DNA from: Flavobacterium sp.
Lineage (GTDB): Bacteria; Bacteroidota; Bacteroidia; Flavobacteriales; Flavobacteriaceae
Assembly (NCBI GenBank): GCA_029946065.1
Contig: JAQSDU010000020.1
Span: 62,001-126,000 of the forward strand
Length of the DNA stretch: 64,000 bases
Direction of reading: 5' to 3'
Shown: piece by piece, positions 52,480-61,742 of the stretch
Numbering within the stretch: the first letter of the stretch is position 1
Layout: each line of letters opens with the position of its first letter
The notes under the pieces: model-generated
Told to the model about the DNA's origin: nothing
The model's database searches: none
What the model saw: the letters and a program-made list of their open reading frames with translations, nothing else
Position numbers and translations under genes: made by a program

Positions 52480-53346
52480 ATGAATGTAAAGCATACCAAA
52501 TGGATCATCCTGATTGTTCTTTCCTTGATTTGGGGAAGTTCTTTTATATTGATTAAGAAAGGACTAGTCGGATTATCGCCATATCAATTGGGTGCTGTCC
52601 GAATTATTTTTGCGGCTATTTTTCTGATTGCGATTGGGTTTAAGACTTTGCCGAATATTCCTGTTGGCAAATGGAAATTCATTGCGTTAACATCATTATT
52701 TGGTACTTTTATTCCGGCTTTTCTTTTTGCTATTGCCGAAACAAAAATCAGTAGTACGATTGGTGCTGTGCTCAACTCGCTTACGCCTGTGAATTCACTT
52801 TTGCTTGGTATTTTTATTTTTAAGCTCGACTATATGCGCCGTCAGGTATTTGGTGTTATTATTGGGCTTTTGGGTTGTTTGTTGCTCATTTTTAGCGGTA
52901 CTGCCGACCACATGGATCAGAATTATTATTATGCTTTTCTGGTTTTGATTGCGACCATATGTTATGCTACGAATGTCAATCTGATTAAAAAATATTTACC
53001 CGATTTGACACCGCTTACCATCACTACGGGTAATTTCGTCGTGCAATTAATTCCTGCGATCATCATTTTGGTATGGACCGGATTTTTTGAAATGTCTTTT
53101 ACGCCCGATGTAAAATTATCACTGTCTTATATTTTAATACTTGGCGTTATTGGAACGGGTGTTGCCAATATTATTTTTTACCGATTGATCCACATTTCAT
53201 CACCGGTTTTTGCAACTTCGGTTACTTATCTGATTCCGATTGTGGCATTTTTCTGGGGAATGCTTGACGGCGAAAGCTTGGCGCCGCTTCAGATTTTGGG
53301 CGCTTTTGTGATATTGGTGGGTGTTTATCTTTCATCGAGGAAGTGA
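52480..53346 (+). CDS. EamA/DMT family transporter
   Basis: 288 residues with ten hydrophobic segments in two EamA repeats (IWGSSFILIKKGLVGLSPYQLG and ATICYATNVNLIKKYLPDLTP). LIWGSSF and the terminal YLIPIVAFFWGMLDGE are typical of drug/metabolite exporters. Substrate unknown. Confidence 0.88.
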   Translation: MNVKHTKWIILIVLSLIWGSSFILIKKGLVGLSPYQLGAVRIIFAAIFLIAIGFKTLPNIPVGKWKFIALTSLFGTFIPAFLFAIAETKISSTIGAVLNSLTPVNSLLLGIFIFKLDYMRRQVFGVIIGLLGCLLLIFSGTADHMDQNYYYAFLVLIATICYATNVNLIKKYLPDLTPLTITTGNFVVQLIPAIIILVWTGFFEMSFTPDVKLSLSYILILGVIGTGVANIIFYRLIHISSPVFATSVTYLIPIVAFFWGMLDGESLAPLQILGAFVILVGVYLSSRK

Positions 53347-53429
53347 AATTAGGCGAGAGTCGAAAGCTTCATCCAGACGCAAAGCTCTTGGCAACAAAAT
53401 CTGAAATCTAAACTTTAAAAATCTAAAAT

Positions 53430-53460
53430 AAAAAAGGCCGTCAGTTACGACAGCCTTTTA
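53430..53460. terminator. Bidirectional terminator between EamA and M16 genes
   Basis: Stem AAAAAAGGCCGTC/GACAGCCTTTT with a small bulge and loop AGTTAC, between convergent genes. Confidence 0.8.
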
Positions 53461-53478
53461 AAATTTATGCTTTTTTGA

Positions 53479-55524
53479 TTATTGGAAATCAGCGTCGGTT
53501 ACACCTTCATTGATTTTTACATCATCAATTTTAATGTCCAATTCGATGCCAATATTCATTACGATGTTGAAGGGTACTTTCACACCTTTCACATCGCGAT
53601 AATCTTTAAGAAAAGTTGTAGCAGTGTTTTTCTTGCCATCTTCTTCTTCGGTTTTAAATTCAGCTACCTTCAAGCCTGTTTTTACGTCAAAATAGTGGGT
53701 TGTGTCACCATCTTTAACAGCATAAGCATCGTTGCCGTCAATTGGCTCGATTGAAGTTACGGTTACACCTGGTTTTGCAGCCAAAGTTAATTCTTCAAAC
53801 GGAACAGCCGTAGTTCTCATGTCTGCGAGGTCTTTGCCTTCGATTGGCATTTTTTGTCCTTGTTGCATCATATAGCCTTCTTTGTCGTTTACCACTTGTT
53901 TGAAAAGTGACATACCGCCCATATTAAGCTCTGCCATCATTTTGCCTTTAGCATCTTTCTTTTGCGTAAATGTAATTGGAGCAGGAGCCTGAGGTATTTT
54001 TGTTGTACCAGTAGCAGCAACAGTTTTCACTGCTTTTACCGCTTTTTCACCACCAATGGCTTTGATATAATTGTCTAAAACAATTTTCGCAGTTATTCCA
54101 GCCGGAACCGGTTTGCTTAACGCTGGTTTTTCAGCAGGATTTCCGTATTTGTCGAAATAGAAGATTGGAATTTTAGTTTTTTCCAGTCCAGGCAATACAT
54201 CAGTACCTTTTCCAACGATTACAACTCTTGTGTGGTCTGCTAGGAAATATTTGTTGGCTACACGCTGCACATCTTCTGCAGTAACGGCATTGATGTTTTT
54301 GATGTAGTTTTCATAGAAATCTTCTGGTAAATTTTGAGTTTTGATTCTCAATGCATAAGTCGCAATAGTCTGTGGTTTTTCGATTTGCATTACGAATCTT
54401 CCGATATAGCCGGCTTTTACGTTCGACAACATTTCGTCTGTAACTCTTTCTGTTCTGATTTTGTTGATTTCCTTAAAAATTTCAACAACAGTACTGTCGG
54501 TCACTGCGTTTCTTACTTCGGTAGAAGCTTCGAATTTCGCAACTCTTTTGTCTCCTGAAATGCTTGATCTTGCGCCATAAGTCCAACCGTGGGCTTCACG
54601 CAAGTTCATATTGATGTAGCTATTGAAATCACCACCAAGAATTTGATTCGCAACGATAGCAGCGAAATAATCAGGATCGGTCATTTTCAGGTTAGAAACA
54701 TTCATCGTTGTAACGACAGATTGCACAGCGTTTGGCATATCCACAAAGTTGATTTGGGAATATTGTACATCTTTTGGGTCGGTGTAGGTAACTTCAGGAG
54801 CAATTCCTGCTTTCCATCCGCCGAAAAGTTTTTCAACCATTTTCTTAACCTCTTTCAGTTTTACGTCACCAATAACGATAAGGTAAGCGTTACCAGGTGT
54901 AAAATAGGTGTTATAATTGGCTTTTACATCGTCAAGTGTTACATTATTTAATGTCGCTTCAGTAACGTATTCTCCCGCAGGATGTGATTTTCCGTAAGTC
55001 AAAACTTCTTTAACCCTGTCGGAAATAGACGGAACGCTTTTCTCATCGTTTTTAAGACTTTCGATGTATTTAGCTTTGTCTTTATCGAATTCTTCCTGAG
55101 TAAAATTTGGGTGTAAAGCACCGTCGGCCATTAATTCCATAATACGACCAGCATATTTTGAAAGGGAACTGGCAGAAGCGCCGTTAGCGCTAAAATTGAC
55201 GTTCGCGCCAAGAAAATCTACTTCTTCGTTAAAAGCATCTTTTGAGATTTTAGTAGAACCGTTGCCTAAAAGGCTGCTTGTCATGTCGGCAACACCTTTT
55301 TTATCGCCTTCTGCATAAGGTGCATTGTCAATGGTAAGGTTAAAAGATACTCTCGGTAGTTTGTGGTTTTCAACTACCATTACTTTCAGACCGTTTTTAA
55401 GTTCGAAAGTTTCCGGTTTTCCGATTTTTATTTTCGGAGAAGCGCCCGGTTTCGGTTGTGGAATTGTTTGTGCTTGCATAATTACAGTTAAGAACAAACT
55501 TGATAATATTAATATTTTTTTCAT
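53479..55524 (-). CDS. M16-family peptidase-like protein without active-site HxxEH, with LolA-like C-terminal domain
   Basis: 681 residues. Signal MKKILILSSLFLTVIMQAQ. M16 core spans about 30-450, but where the catalytic HxxEH should stand the sequence reads GVADMTSSLLGNGSTK, so it is probably the non-catalytic partner. The region PKDVQYSQINFVDMPNAVQS and R-Y-loop (GWTYGARSSIS) are kept as in the beta subunits. About 460-681 is an extra domain (KAIGGEKAVKAVKTVAATGTTKI, then THYFDVKTGLKV) of the LolA/outer-membrane lipoprotein-sorting fold. It lies 12 bp after the catalytic M16 gene, so the two form a heterodimer. Confidence 0.9.
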   Translation of the reverse strand: MKKILILSSLFLTVIMQAQTIPQPKPGASPKIKIGKPETFELKNGLKVMVVENHKLPRVSFNLTIDNAPYAEGDKKGVADMTSSLLGNGSTKISKDAFNEEVDFLGANVNFSANGASASSLSKYAGRIMELMADGALHPNFTQEEFDKDKAKYIESLKNDEKSVPSISDRVKEVLTYGKSHPAGEYVTEATLNNVTLDDVKANYNTYFTPGNAYLIVIGDVKLKEVKKMVEKLFGGWKAGIAPEVTYTDPKDVQYSQINFVDMPNAVQSVVTTMNVSNLKMTDPDYFAAIVANQILGGDFNSYINMNLREAHGWTYGARSSISGDKRVAKFEASTEVRNAVTDSTVVEIFKEINKIRTERVTDEMLSNVKAGYIGRFVMQIEKPQTIATYALRIKTQNLPEDFYENYIKNINAVTAEDVQRVANKYFLADHTRVVIVGKGTDVLPGLEKTKIPIFYFDKYGNPAEKPALSKPVPAGITAKIVLDNYIKAIGGEKAVKAVKTVAATGTTKIPQAPAPITFTQKKDAKGKMMAELNMGGMSLFKQVVNDKEGYMMQQGQKMPIEGKDLADMRTTAVPFEELTLAAKPGVTVTSIEPIDGNDAYAVKDGDTTHYFDVKTGLKVAEFKTEEEDGKKNTATTFLKDYRDVKGVKVPFNIVMNIGIELDIKIDDVKINEGVTDADFQ

Positions 55525-55536
55525 GTCTATAATATC

Positions 55537-56865
55537 TTAGTTTTGAGCTTTGTCTTTTGATGGAACGTAATCCAAAACCAATCGTTGGTTCGGGTTTAAA
55601 TATTTTTTGGCGATGTCCCTGATTTCTTCACGGGTGATAGAACGGTACATTTCAATTTCGGTATTGATCAAATTTACGTCACCATATAAAAGGTAATAGG
55701 TTGCAAGGTTGTCTGCGATGCCTTCAACATTTGCTTTTTTGCTTACATCTTGGTTTTCGTAGATGTTTTGCAATTTCTGCATGTCTTTTTCAGAAATTAG
55801 GTTGGTTTGTAAATTAACGATTTCAGCATCAACTTCTTTCAAAAGATCGGCAGACGTGAATGGAGATTGCGGTAAACCGTAAAGGATGTATGTGCCGTAA
55901 TCTTCCTGGCTGTAAGCGAAAGCGCCAACCTGAAGGGCCATTTTCTTGTCGTCAACGATTTTTTTGTACAATCTTGAACTTTTTCCGTCGCTTAGAATTG
56001 TAGAAATCATATCTAAAACTCTAGCGTCACGGGTTTTCATAGATGGTGTTCTGTAAGCCGCTACAACCATTGGAAGTTGAATGTTCGGATCTTCGAATTC
56101 TGCTTTGATGGTTTGTGTAATTGGCGCTTCGGTAAAAGTCTTGCGGTCAATTGCTGGTGCTTTTTTGATTACTCCAAAATATTTCTGGATCCATTCTTTT
56201 GCTTGCGCTGGATTGCTAATATCTCCGGCAACAATTAAGACGGCGTTGTTCGGGATGTAGAATTTTTTGTTGAACGCTTGGAACTCCTCTAGTTTCGCAG
56301 CATCCAAGTGGTCCATAGAACCTATGGTTGTCCAACGGTAAGGGTGATTGGTGAACATGTATTTTTTTACCTGTGGAATCAATTGCCCATAAGGACTGTT
56401 ATCATAACGAAGTCTTTTTTCTTCTTTTACAACTTCATTCTGCGTGTCAACACCAATTTGGTTGATGACAGGGTGCAGCATTCTTTCCGATTCCATCCAC
56501 AAACCCAATTCAAGGTTGTTGGAAGGGAAAACCTCGTAGTAGTAAGTACGGTCTTCTGTCGTGTTGGCGTTGTTGACACCACCGTTGGAAGTTACGATTT
56601 TGAACCACTCACCGCGTTTGATGTTTTCGGTACCTTCGAATAGTAAATGCTCAAAAAAGTGGGCAAAACCTGTTCTTTCAGGATTTTCGTCTTTTGCACC
56701 AACGTGGTACATTACCGATGTGATAATTACTGGAGCAGAAGGGTCGTTGTGCAGGATTACGTGCAGGCCGTTCTCTAAATTGTATTCTTCAAAAGCTACT
56801 TTCTGAGCTGAAGCAACACCTCCGAGCATAAGTGCAGCACTTAAAGCCATCAATGATTTTTTCAT
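55537..56865 (-). CDS. M16-family zinc metallopeptidase, catalytic subunit
   Basis: 442 residues. Signal MKKSLMALSAALMLGGVASA. The inverted zinc motif is intact: H69-F-F-E72-H73 in GFAHFFEHLLFEG, with EVVKEEKRLR supplying the distal Glu. Periplasmic insulinase/PqqL-type peptidase that degrades peptides. Partner gene follows directly. -7 box TATTTTTG at 56924-56931 sets the operon start. Confidence 0.94.
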   Translation of the reverse strand: MKKSLMALSAALMLGGVASAQKVAFEEYNLENGLHVILHNDPSAPVIITSVMYHVGAKDENPERTGFAHFFEHLLFEGTENIKRGEWFKIVTSNGGVNNANTTEDRTYYYEVFPSNNLELGLWMESERMLHPVINQIGVDTQNEVVKEEKRLRYDNSPYGQLIPQVKKYMFTNHPYRWTTIGSMDHLDAAKLEEFQAFNKKFYIPNNAVLIVAGDISNPAQAKEWIQKYFGVIKKAPAIDRKTFTEAPITQTIKAEFEDPNIQLPMVVAAYRTPSMKTRDARVLDMISTILSDGKSSRLYKKIVDDKKMALQVGAFAYSQEDYGTYILYGLPQSPFTSADLLKEVDAEIVNLQTNLISEKDMQKLQNIYENQDVSKKANVEGIADNLATYYLLYGDVNLINTEIEMYRSITREEIRDIAKKYLNPNQRLVLDYVPSKDKAQN

Positions 56866-56923
56866 AAAGTTAATAATTTTGTTGTTTTGTGTGTTGGACT
56901 TCCAACATTCTGTTTTGTTACAC

Positions 56924-56931
56924 CAAAAATA
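56924..56931 (-). promoter_or_regulatory. -7 element TATTTTTG of the M16 operon
   Basis: Exact consensus on the minus strand, 58 nt upstream of the catalytic M16 start. Confidence 0.6.
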
Positions 56932-56984
56932 CTTTATTTTAACGAATTAGGTTATTGATGGCAGAATAATTTCATTTGTTTGGT

Positions 56985-57090
56985 TATTACACGAAGCGCA
57001 CAAAGGGGATACAGGAATTCGCAAAGTTTTTTTGAGTAGTAAATCGCTGCGAATCTTTGTGTTTTCTTCTTGAATCTCTGCGAAATAACC
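56985..57090. repeat. Inverted repeat, GATTCGCAAAG family
   Basis: GTTATTACACGAAGCGCACAAAGG with GGAATTCGCAAAG on the left, and the reverse GCGAATCTTTGTG...CTGCGAAATAAC on the right. Related to 22896-22987. Confidence 0.5.
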
Positions 57091-57151
57091 TCCGTAAAAT
57101 CGTCAAAAAACATTTTTTTTACGAACTAATTGTCAGATTCATTTATAGTTG

Positions 57152-57159
57152 TATATTTG
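57152..57159 (+). promoter_or_regulatory. -7 element TATATTTG of rplU-rpmA
   Basis: Exact consensus, 33 nt before the rplU ATG. It rules out the in-frame start at 57130, which would lie upstream of the promoter. Confidence 0.7.
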
Positions 57160-57192
57160 CATCCATTTTATAAACAAATAAACATCATTGTT

Positions 57193-57636
57193 ATGTACGC
57201 AATCGTAGAGATAGCAGGGCAACAATTTAAAGTAAGCAAAGACTTAAAGGTTTATGTTCACCGTTTGACAAATGAAGAAGGTTCAAAAGTTTCTTTTGAT
57301 AAAGTTCTTCTTTTAGATGACAACGGCACAATCACTTTAGGCGCCCCGGCTGTAGAAGGTGCTTCAGTAGAAGCCAAAGTGTTACAACACTTAAAAGGAG
57401 ACAAAGTAATCGTTTTCAAAAAGAAAAGAAGAAAAGGTTACAAAAAGAGAAACGGTCACAGACAGTATCTTACTCAAATTGTAATTGAAGGTATTGCAGT
57501 TGGTGCAGCTCCTAAAAAAGCAGCAGCCCCTAAGAAAGAAGCAGCTCCGGTAGCGGAAGTTGCAACTGAAGAAGCAGAAGCGCCAAAAGTAAAAAAAGCG
57601 CCGAAAGCTAAAAAAGAAGAAGACACACAAGAATAA
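57193..57636 (+). CDS. rplU: 50S ribosomal protein L21
   Basis: 147 residues from the ATG at 57193 ([22 protein letters not shown]). [21 protein letters not shown] is the conserved C-terminal rRNA-binding segment. Beyond it lies a tail of about 45 residues, rich in Ala, Lys, Pro and Glu ([20 protein letters not shown]). Most L21 proteins end near residue 103; such tails occur in Bacteroidota. rpmA follows 23 bp later. Confidence 0.95.
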   Translation: MYAIVEIAGQQFKVSKDLKVYVHRLTNEEGSKVSFDKVLLLDDNGTITLGAPAVEGASVEAKVLQHLKGDKVIVFKKKRRKGYKKRNGHRQYLTQIVIEGIAVGAAPKKAAAPKKEAAPVAEVATEEAEAPKVKKAPKAKKEEDTQE

Positions 57637-57659
57637 TTAACATTAAAAACTAATACGTC

Positions 57660-57920
57660 ATGGCTCACAAGAAAGGTGTCGGTAGTTCCAAGAATGGTAG
57701 AGAATCAGAATCGAAACGTTTAGGTGTTAAGATTTTTGGTGGTCAAGCTGCAATCGCTGGGAACATCATCGTAAGACAAAGAGGTTCTAAACACAATCCG
57801 GGTGAAAATGTTTACATCAGTAAAGATCACACACTACACGCAAGAGTAGATGGAATCGTGAAGTTCCAAAAGAAAAGAGATAACAAATCATACGTTTCAA
57901 TCGAAGCATTCGAAGCTTAA
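57660..57920 (+). CDS. rpmA: 50S ribosomal protein L27
   Basis: 86 residues. [24 protein letters not shown] and [18 protein letters not shown] are canonical L27. Its N-terminus reaches the peptidyl-transferase centre. Starts MAHKKG with no cleaved extension. Terminator follows. Confidence 0.97.
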   Translation: MAHKKGVGSSKNGRESESKRLGVKIFGGQAAIAGNIIVRQRGSKHNPGENVYISKDHTLHARVDGIVKFQKKRDNKSYVSIEAFEA

Positions 57921-57941
57921 GATTTTCTCTTATAAAATTAT

Positions 57942-57974
57942 AAAAACCCCGTTTCATTGAAGCGGGGTTTTTTT
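57942..57974 (+). terminator. Rho-independent terminator of rplU-rpmA
   Basis: Stem AAACCCCGTTT/AAGCGGGGTTT with loop around CATTG, then a run of T. Confidence 0.9.
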
Positions 57975-58086
57975 GTTGTTATGCGAAAACACAACTGTAC
58001 CAAATAATTATATAATTATTTTCTTATTTATATTTTTTTTCAATTATAAAGATGCTTAAATTTATCATAATCAATTTGTTATAGCT

Positions 58087-59286
58087 ATGAAAATGAAATT
58101 ATACTCTTTGCTGCTTTTATTTACTTTGCCGACCATTTCAAATGGACAAGTAAGCTTAATCGGATTTCAAACCCTCCAAGGGCAAACAACCTCCAACATT
58201 ATACAATGGGAAGTTGATACACCAGAAACGCTATCGACAATCGCTACTGATGTAAATTCAATAATTATCGCCAATTCGACGTTTAATGCATCGACAGGAG
58301 ATTTTATCGCAAAGGTTAACGTCGGCGGCGCTAGCGGCATCTTAGAATTTAATACTTTGAATAACAGCCTCGAATTCAATAACGCAACAATTGCTACCAA
58401 TGGTTCATCAGAATGTGACATGCAAACCGGATATGTCTATTCGTATGACAACAATGCCAACAATCAAAAGGTTTTGAAGCAATACAATCCGGCGACTAAC
58501 GAGAATCTTACCATAGGCACTTTTAATTTTCCGGCGAATGCGTCATTTTATCCAGATAGTTCTTGTTTTGATTCTAATCTCGGCATTTATTATTTCGTGA
58601 TGTCTGATTCAGAAGGATTGAAGTTGGTGAGCGTACCGGTCAATAGTTCTGATTTCAGCTATGGGCAGGTTTTAATCACCGGATTACCCGTTTTAGGTAA
58701 CATAGGCTTAGAGTTCAGTAACGATTCGAATACCATATTTGCTACTTTTGCTGCCGATTTCGATAATGGACAAAATTATGTGTTTAATGTTGGTAAAATC
58801 AGTACCCAAGGCATTCTAGAATCCTTAATGGCAATTCCCACAATCACATCATACCAATTTTATAACCGAACTTTCGACCAAGCTACCAATACAATGATTT
58901 TTGTAGGCAATGAACAAAGCGGCACTAAGCTTTTCGTTTATGATACCGACACAAATGTTTATGAAACAAAACTTTTACCGCAAGGTTATTTATACGAAAT
59001 AGAAAGTAATAATTACGATTATTCTGTTTCAAAATACGGGCAACTAGGTGTTGCTGAAATAGATTTAAGTAATCAGATAATTGTAAACCCAAATCAAAAG
59101 GTCATTGTGTTTTCGGATGCTTTGATTGGACAGCACTATGATCTGTTCTCAGTAACGGGTGCAAAAGTCGCTTCGTCCACAGTCGCCGCCAATTTGTCTT
59201 TCGACTATTCACATCTTTCGTCAGGAATTTACATCATCAAAATGGACGGCGTACAGCAGAAAATCTCAAAGAAATTGTCGCTGTAA
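58087..59286 (+). CDS. T9SS-sorted secreted protein
   Basis: 399 residues. Signal MKMKLYSLLLLFTLPTISNGQ. The body is beta-rich and Asn/Thr/Ser-rich with repeated patterns (GQTTSNIIQWEVDTPETL; NIGLEFSNDSNTIFATFAADFDN), suggestive of a beta-propeller. The C-terminus from IVNPNQKVIVFSDALIG to LSSGIYIIKMDGVQQKISKKLSL is a T9SS type A sorting domain. Surface-exported; function unknown. Confidence 0.82.
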   Translation: MKMKLYSLLLLFTLPTISNGQVSLIGFQTLQGQTTSNIIQWEVDTPETLSTIATDVNSIIIANSTFNASTGDFIAKVNVGGASGILEFNTLNNSLEFNNATIATNGSSECDMQTGYVYSYDNNANNQKVLKQYNPATNENLTIGTFNFPANASFYPDSSCFDSNLGIYYFVMSDSEGLKLVSVPVNSSDFSYGQVLITGLPVLGNIGLEFSNDSNTIFATFAADFDNGQNYVFNVGKISTQGILESLMAIPTITSYQFYNRTFDQATNTMIFVGNEQSGTKLFVYDTDTNVYETKLLPQGYLYEIESNNYDYSVSKYGQLGVAEIDLSNQIIVNPNQKVIVFSDALIGQHYDLFSVTGAKVASSTVAANLSFDYSHLSSGIYIIKMDGVQQKISKKLSL

Positions 59287-59379
59287 ACATTTTGAACTCT
59301 CGTAAATAGGAATGAACTAACCTAAGGACATTAACAGAAATTCCATCTAACAAAAAACCCTCACTTTACAGCAAGGGTC

Positions 59380-59402
59380 ATAATCTAAAATCTAAAATCA
59401 GA
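59380..59402. repeat. Heptad tract (TAAAATC)
   Basis: AATCTAAAATCTAAAATCAGAT between the T9SS gene and ahcY, period 7. Confidence 0.65.
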
Positions 59403-60719
59403 TTAGTATCTATAGTATTCCGGTTTATACGGTCCGCTCACATCCACACCAATATAAGCCGCTTGGTCATCTCTCAATGTTTCCAGTTCAACGCCTAATT
59501 TTGCCAAGTGCAAAGCGGCTACTTTTTCATCTAAATGTTTAGGCAACATATAAACATCATTGTTATAAGCAGCGCTGTTTTTCCACAATTCGATTTGTGC
59601 CAAAGTCTGGTTTGTAAATGAATTACTCATTACAAAACTAGGGTGGCCAGTAGCACATCCTAAGTTCACCAAACGGCCTTCTGCCAAGATAATGATATCT
59701 TTTCCGGCAATTGTATATTTGTCCACTTGTGGCTTGATTTCGATTTTAGACGCGCCATGGTTTTTGTTCAACCATGCCATGTCGATTTCGTTGTCAAAGT
59801 GGCCAATGTTACAAACAACAGTTTTGTCTTTCATTTTCTCGAAATGGCTGCCCAAAACAATATCTTTATTTCCTGTTGTTGTAATGATGATATCAGCAGT
59901 TGCAATAACCGTGTCTAATCTTTTTACTTCAAATCCGTCCATCGCTGCTTGTAAAGCACAAATCGGGTCAATCTCAGTAACCGTTACTATAGAGCCAGCA
60001 CCGCGGAAAGAAGCCGCAGTTCCTTTTCCAACATCGCCATAACCGCAAACAATTACGCGTTTTCCGGCCAACATCAAATCTGTCGCACGACGAATCGCAT
60101 CAACAGCCGATTCTTTACAACCGTATTTGTTGTCGAATTTCGATTTGGTAACCGAATCATTCACGTTAATTGCCGGCATTGGCAATGTGCCATTTTTTAC
60201 TCTTTCATAAAGTCTGTGAACGCCCGTAGTCGTTTCTTCAGACAATCCTTTTATGCCAGCGATCAATTCCGGATAACGGTCAAAAACCATATTCGTCAAA
60301 TCGCCGCCATCATCCAAAATCATGTTCAACGGTTGTCTGTCTTCACCAAAGAACAATGTTTGCTCGATACACCAGTCAAAATCCTCTTCATTCAAACCTT
60401 TCCAGGCATAAACCTGAATACCCGCAGCAGCAATCGCAGCGGCAGCTTGGTCTTGTGTAGAAAAAATGTTGCAAGATGACCAAGTCACTTCTGCTCCTAA
60501 AGCAATAAGCGTCTCAATCAAAACCGCTGTTTGAATTGTCATGTGAAGACAACCTGCAATACGGGCACCTTTCAAAGGCTGCTCATTTTTATACTCGGCT
60601 CTCAGCGCCATCAAACCCGGCATTTCGGCTTCGGCCAATTCAATTTCTTTTCTTCCCCAGGCCGCTAGCGAAATATCTTTCACTTTGTACGCCACAAATG
60701 GTAAAGTTTGTGTACTCAT
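59403..60719 (-). CDS. ahcY: Adenosylhomocysteinase
   Basis: 438 residues. [17 protein letters not shown] is the NAD-binding loop; [15 protein letters not shown] and the C-terminal KPEYYRY are invariant in AhcY. Hydrolyses S-adenosylhomocysteine to adenosine and homocysteine. -7 box TAAATTTG at 60754-60761. Confidence 0.96.
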   Translation of the reverse strand: MSTQTLPFVAYKVKDISLAAWGRKEIELAEAEMPGLMALRAEYKNEQPLKGARIAGCLHMTIQTAVLIETLIALGAEVTWSSCNIFSTQDQAAAAIAAAGIQVYAWKGLNEEDFDWCIEQTLFFGEDRQPLNMILDDGGDLTNMVFDRYPELIAGIKGLSEETTTGVHRLYERVKNGTLPMPAINVNDSVTKSKFDNKYGCKESAVDAIRRATDLMLAGKRVIVCGYGDVGKGTAASFRGAGSIVTVTEIDPICALQAAMDGFEVKRLDTVIATADIIITTTGNKDIVLGSHFEKMKDKTVVCNIGHFDNEIDMAWLNKNHGASKIEIKPQVDKYTIAGKDIIILAEGRLVNLGCATGHPSFVMSNSFTNQTLAQIELWKNSAAYNNDVYMLPKHLDEKVAALHLAKLGVELETLRDDQAAYIGVDVSGPYKPEYYRY

Positions 60720-60753
60720 CTATATTTTATTTGTATTAACTGATAAATTTTTG

Positions 60754-60761
60754 CAAATTTA
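60754..60761 (-). promoter_or_regulatory. -7 element TAAATTTG of ahcY
   Basis: Exact consensus on the minus strand, 34 nt upstream of the ahcY start. No SAH/SAM riboswitch-like structure was seen in the short leader. Confidence 0.55.
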
Positions 60762-60853
60762 CGGAATTACTTTTTATTAAAAATGCATTCTGAATTATTT
60801 GTGAGTTGTTGAAAACCACAAGGTTTAGAAAAAGAGTTATATGAATTTTCAGG

Positions 60854-60932
60854 AGCCGTTTCCCGCTATCCGCAATATCTTTTTCGCCGAACCCCGGCAA
60901 AAAAGGATATCTGCTCCTATCGGGGCTAGGGC
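60854..60932. repeat. Long imperfect palindromic repeat, copy B
   Basis: CCCGCTATCCGCAATATCTTTTT and AAAAAGGATATCTGCTCCTATCGGGGCTAGG, the reverse-oriented counterpart of copy A at 17885-17990, with CGCCGAACCCCGGC between. It ends 18 bp before the phosphopantetheinyl transferase gene and may contain its promoter region. Confidence 0.75.
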
Positions 60933-60950
60933 CAATCGCTAAACAAAGCC

Positions 60951-61583
60951 ATGCCGTTATACAAAACCATACCTTTCTGCGACAACACCACAATCCTGGT
61001 CTGGAAAATCACGGAATCATTGTCTGAACTCATGAACAACGTGAAGCTACAAACCACGACATTAATTCGCGTGGACACTATGAAATCCGAAATGCACCGC
61101 CGTGCGTTCCTTAGTGTGCGCATGCTCTTGCAGGAAGTTGGCTATTCAGATTTCGACATCTATTACGACGAGTTCGGAAAGCCGCATTTATCAGACGGAA
61201 CCGATATTTCTATCACGCATTCATTTGAATTCTCAGCGATCATTCTCAGCAACCGCAAGATCGGCATCGACATCGAAAAACGCCGTGAGAAAGTAGCCCG
61301 ACTCGATTATAAATTCATCGAACGCGAATTCAGCTATCTCAACAAAGATGATTTTGAAGATTATATCTCAAGACTAACCGTAATTTGGGGTGTGAAGGAA
61401 GCCATCTTCAAAATCCGTAACGAAATAGGCATTAGTTTCAAAGACCATATCGAAGTGCAGGCTTTTGAAATGGAAGACAAAAAAGCAACAACAACGCTGC
61501 ATTTCGGCAATTTATCAACCCATTTTAAAGTCAATTTCGAGGAATTCGAAAACTTCATTTTAGTTTACGTTTTAGAATATTAA
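60951..61583 (+). CDS. 4'-phosphopantetheinyl transferase superfamily protein
   Basis: 210 residues. The two signature motifs are GIDIEKRREKV (about residue 104, Mg2+-binding Asp/Glu) and WGVKEAIFKI (about 146). Transfers the phosphopantetheine arm from CoA to a carrier protein (acyl or peptidyl). Sfp/AcpT-like; the carrier is not known. Confidence 0.9.
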   Translation: MPLYKTIPFCDNTTILVWKITESLSELMNNVKLQTTTLIRVDTMKSEMHRRAFLSVRMLLQEVGYSDFDIYYDEFGKPHLSDGTDISITHSFEFSAIILSNRKIGIDIEKRREKVARLDYKFIEREFSYLNKDDFEDYISRLTVIWGVKEAIFKIRNEIGISFKDHIEVQAFEMEDKKATTTLHFGNLSTHFKVNFEEFENFILVYVLEY

Positions 61584-61590
61584 CAATGAT

Positions 61591-61633
61591 AAATTTCAAA
61601 AGTCAAAAGTCAAAAGTCAAAAGCCAAAATCTG
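61591..61633. repeat. Heptad tract (CAAAAGT)
   Basis: CAAAAGT repeated three times, then CAAAAGC, CAAAATC. It lies just after the phosphopantetheinyl transferase stop; ATCTGTG-type repeats follow to 61740. Confidence 0.7.
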
Positions 61634-61742
61634 CGACCATCAGCAAAAATCCGAAAATAATCCGCGTTCAAAATTTTCCCAAATAATTAAACTCAAAAAT
61701 CTGTGAAAATCCGTTCCATCTGCGTCATCTGTGTGCCATCTC

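Larger units (their letters stand above)
56866..57192. other. Intergenic region between M16 operon and rplU
   Basis: 327 bp. Contains the M16 promoter, an imperfect inverted repeat of the GATTCGCAAAG family (about 56985-57090) and the rplU promoter. No gene or small frame of interest. Confidence 0.6.

Noticed and set aside
60720..60760. SAH or SAM riboswitch before ahcY
   Set aside because: The leader is only about 30 nt and has no compact stem-pseudoknot pattern.
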